This document shows positions 63,847 to 64,000 of a stretch of DNA of 64,000 nt, one piece after another. The position numbers and the translations under genes were made by a program. The notes under the pieces were generated by a model. The model made no database searches, was not told the DNA's origin, and was given only the letters and a program-made list of their open reading frames with translations. Source of the DNA: Oncomelania hupensis (Eukaryota > Mollusca > Gastropoda > Littorinimorpha > Pomatiopsidae); NCBI GenBank assembly GCA_036898135.1, contig CM072513.1, positions 87,119,502 to 87,183,501 on the forward strand, read 5' to 3'. Numbering within the stretch: the stretch's first letter is position 1; every line of letters starts with the position of its first letter.

Positions 63847-64000
63847 TGTTACACTCCGTTTGATGTTGGTGTTTTCTATCAGTATCTGATTCAGCCCCGA
63901 TGCTTGAATTCCTGATAGTTGTGTAACTCAGATTCGTTTATTCACACAGCCCGTCCAAACAGCATACAAGTCACAAAGTCGGCGTATGAAGTTTTCCACT

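Noticed and set aside
1..64000. CRISPR arrays, rRNA genes or bacterial operons
   Set aside because: None seen; all regular repeats are microsatellites, minisatellites, transposons or zinc-finger units.

Overview
The window looks like nuclear DNA of a lophotrochozoan animal, most probably a marine mollusc. This is inferred from intron-rich genes, very abundant microsatellites, three tRNA-derived SINE families and RTE-type LINEs with CFDP2/Bov-B-like endonuclease and a (GGATA)n tail. No prokaryotic features, rRNA genes or CRISPR arrays are visible. Gene models come from reading frame, splice-site phase and family motifs only.

Region 1 (1 to about 26.4 kb, + strand) is the 3' part of a bHLH-PAS transcription factor gene of the trachealess/NPAS1/NPAS3 family. 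Nine coding exons (3581-23529) join in phase, all with GT-AG introns, into a 926-residue partial protein: PAS-A core, linker, PAS-B, PAC region and a long low-complexity C-terminal part with a basic NLS, a PEDLS motif (CtBP-binding type) and Gln/His runs. The bHLH exons lie upstream of the window. Introns are packed with trinucleotide microsatellites, a roughly 900-bp homopurine tract, telomere-like repeats, SINEs and LINE fragments. A likely poly(A) signal is at 26351.

Region 2 (26.4-29.9 kb) is intergenic repeat DNA. It holds a LINE fragment split by a 93-bp palindromic MITE, a 27-bp minisatellite, and a SINE inserted inside another SINE.

Region 3 (about 29.93-63.85 kb) is two diverged copies of one unit, A (about 29.9-48.1 kb) and B (about 48.1-63.85 kb). 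Each carries a minus-strand gene in which an SSXRD-like exon, a CEEC...C..H zinc-knuckle exon, a short exon and a 20-finger C2H2 exon join in phase. This is the architecture of PRDM9 without its SET domain. Upstream of each gene is a dead RTE LINE, split by a hAT element with 13-bp TIRs and 8-bp TSDs, which itself contains another LINE. Three insertions are present in A and absent from B (empty sites visible), and B has about 2 kb absent from A. The pair may be a true tandem duplication or two haplotypes placed end to end by assembly; sequence alone cannot decide.

The PAS gene and the zinc-finger pair show no evident functional link. The SET-less PRDM9-like pair is the most unusual content.
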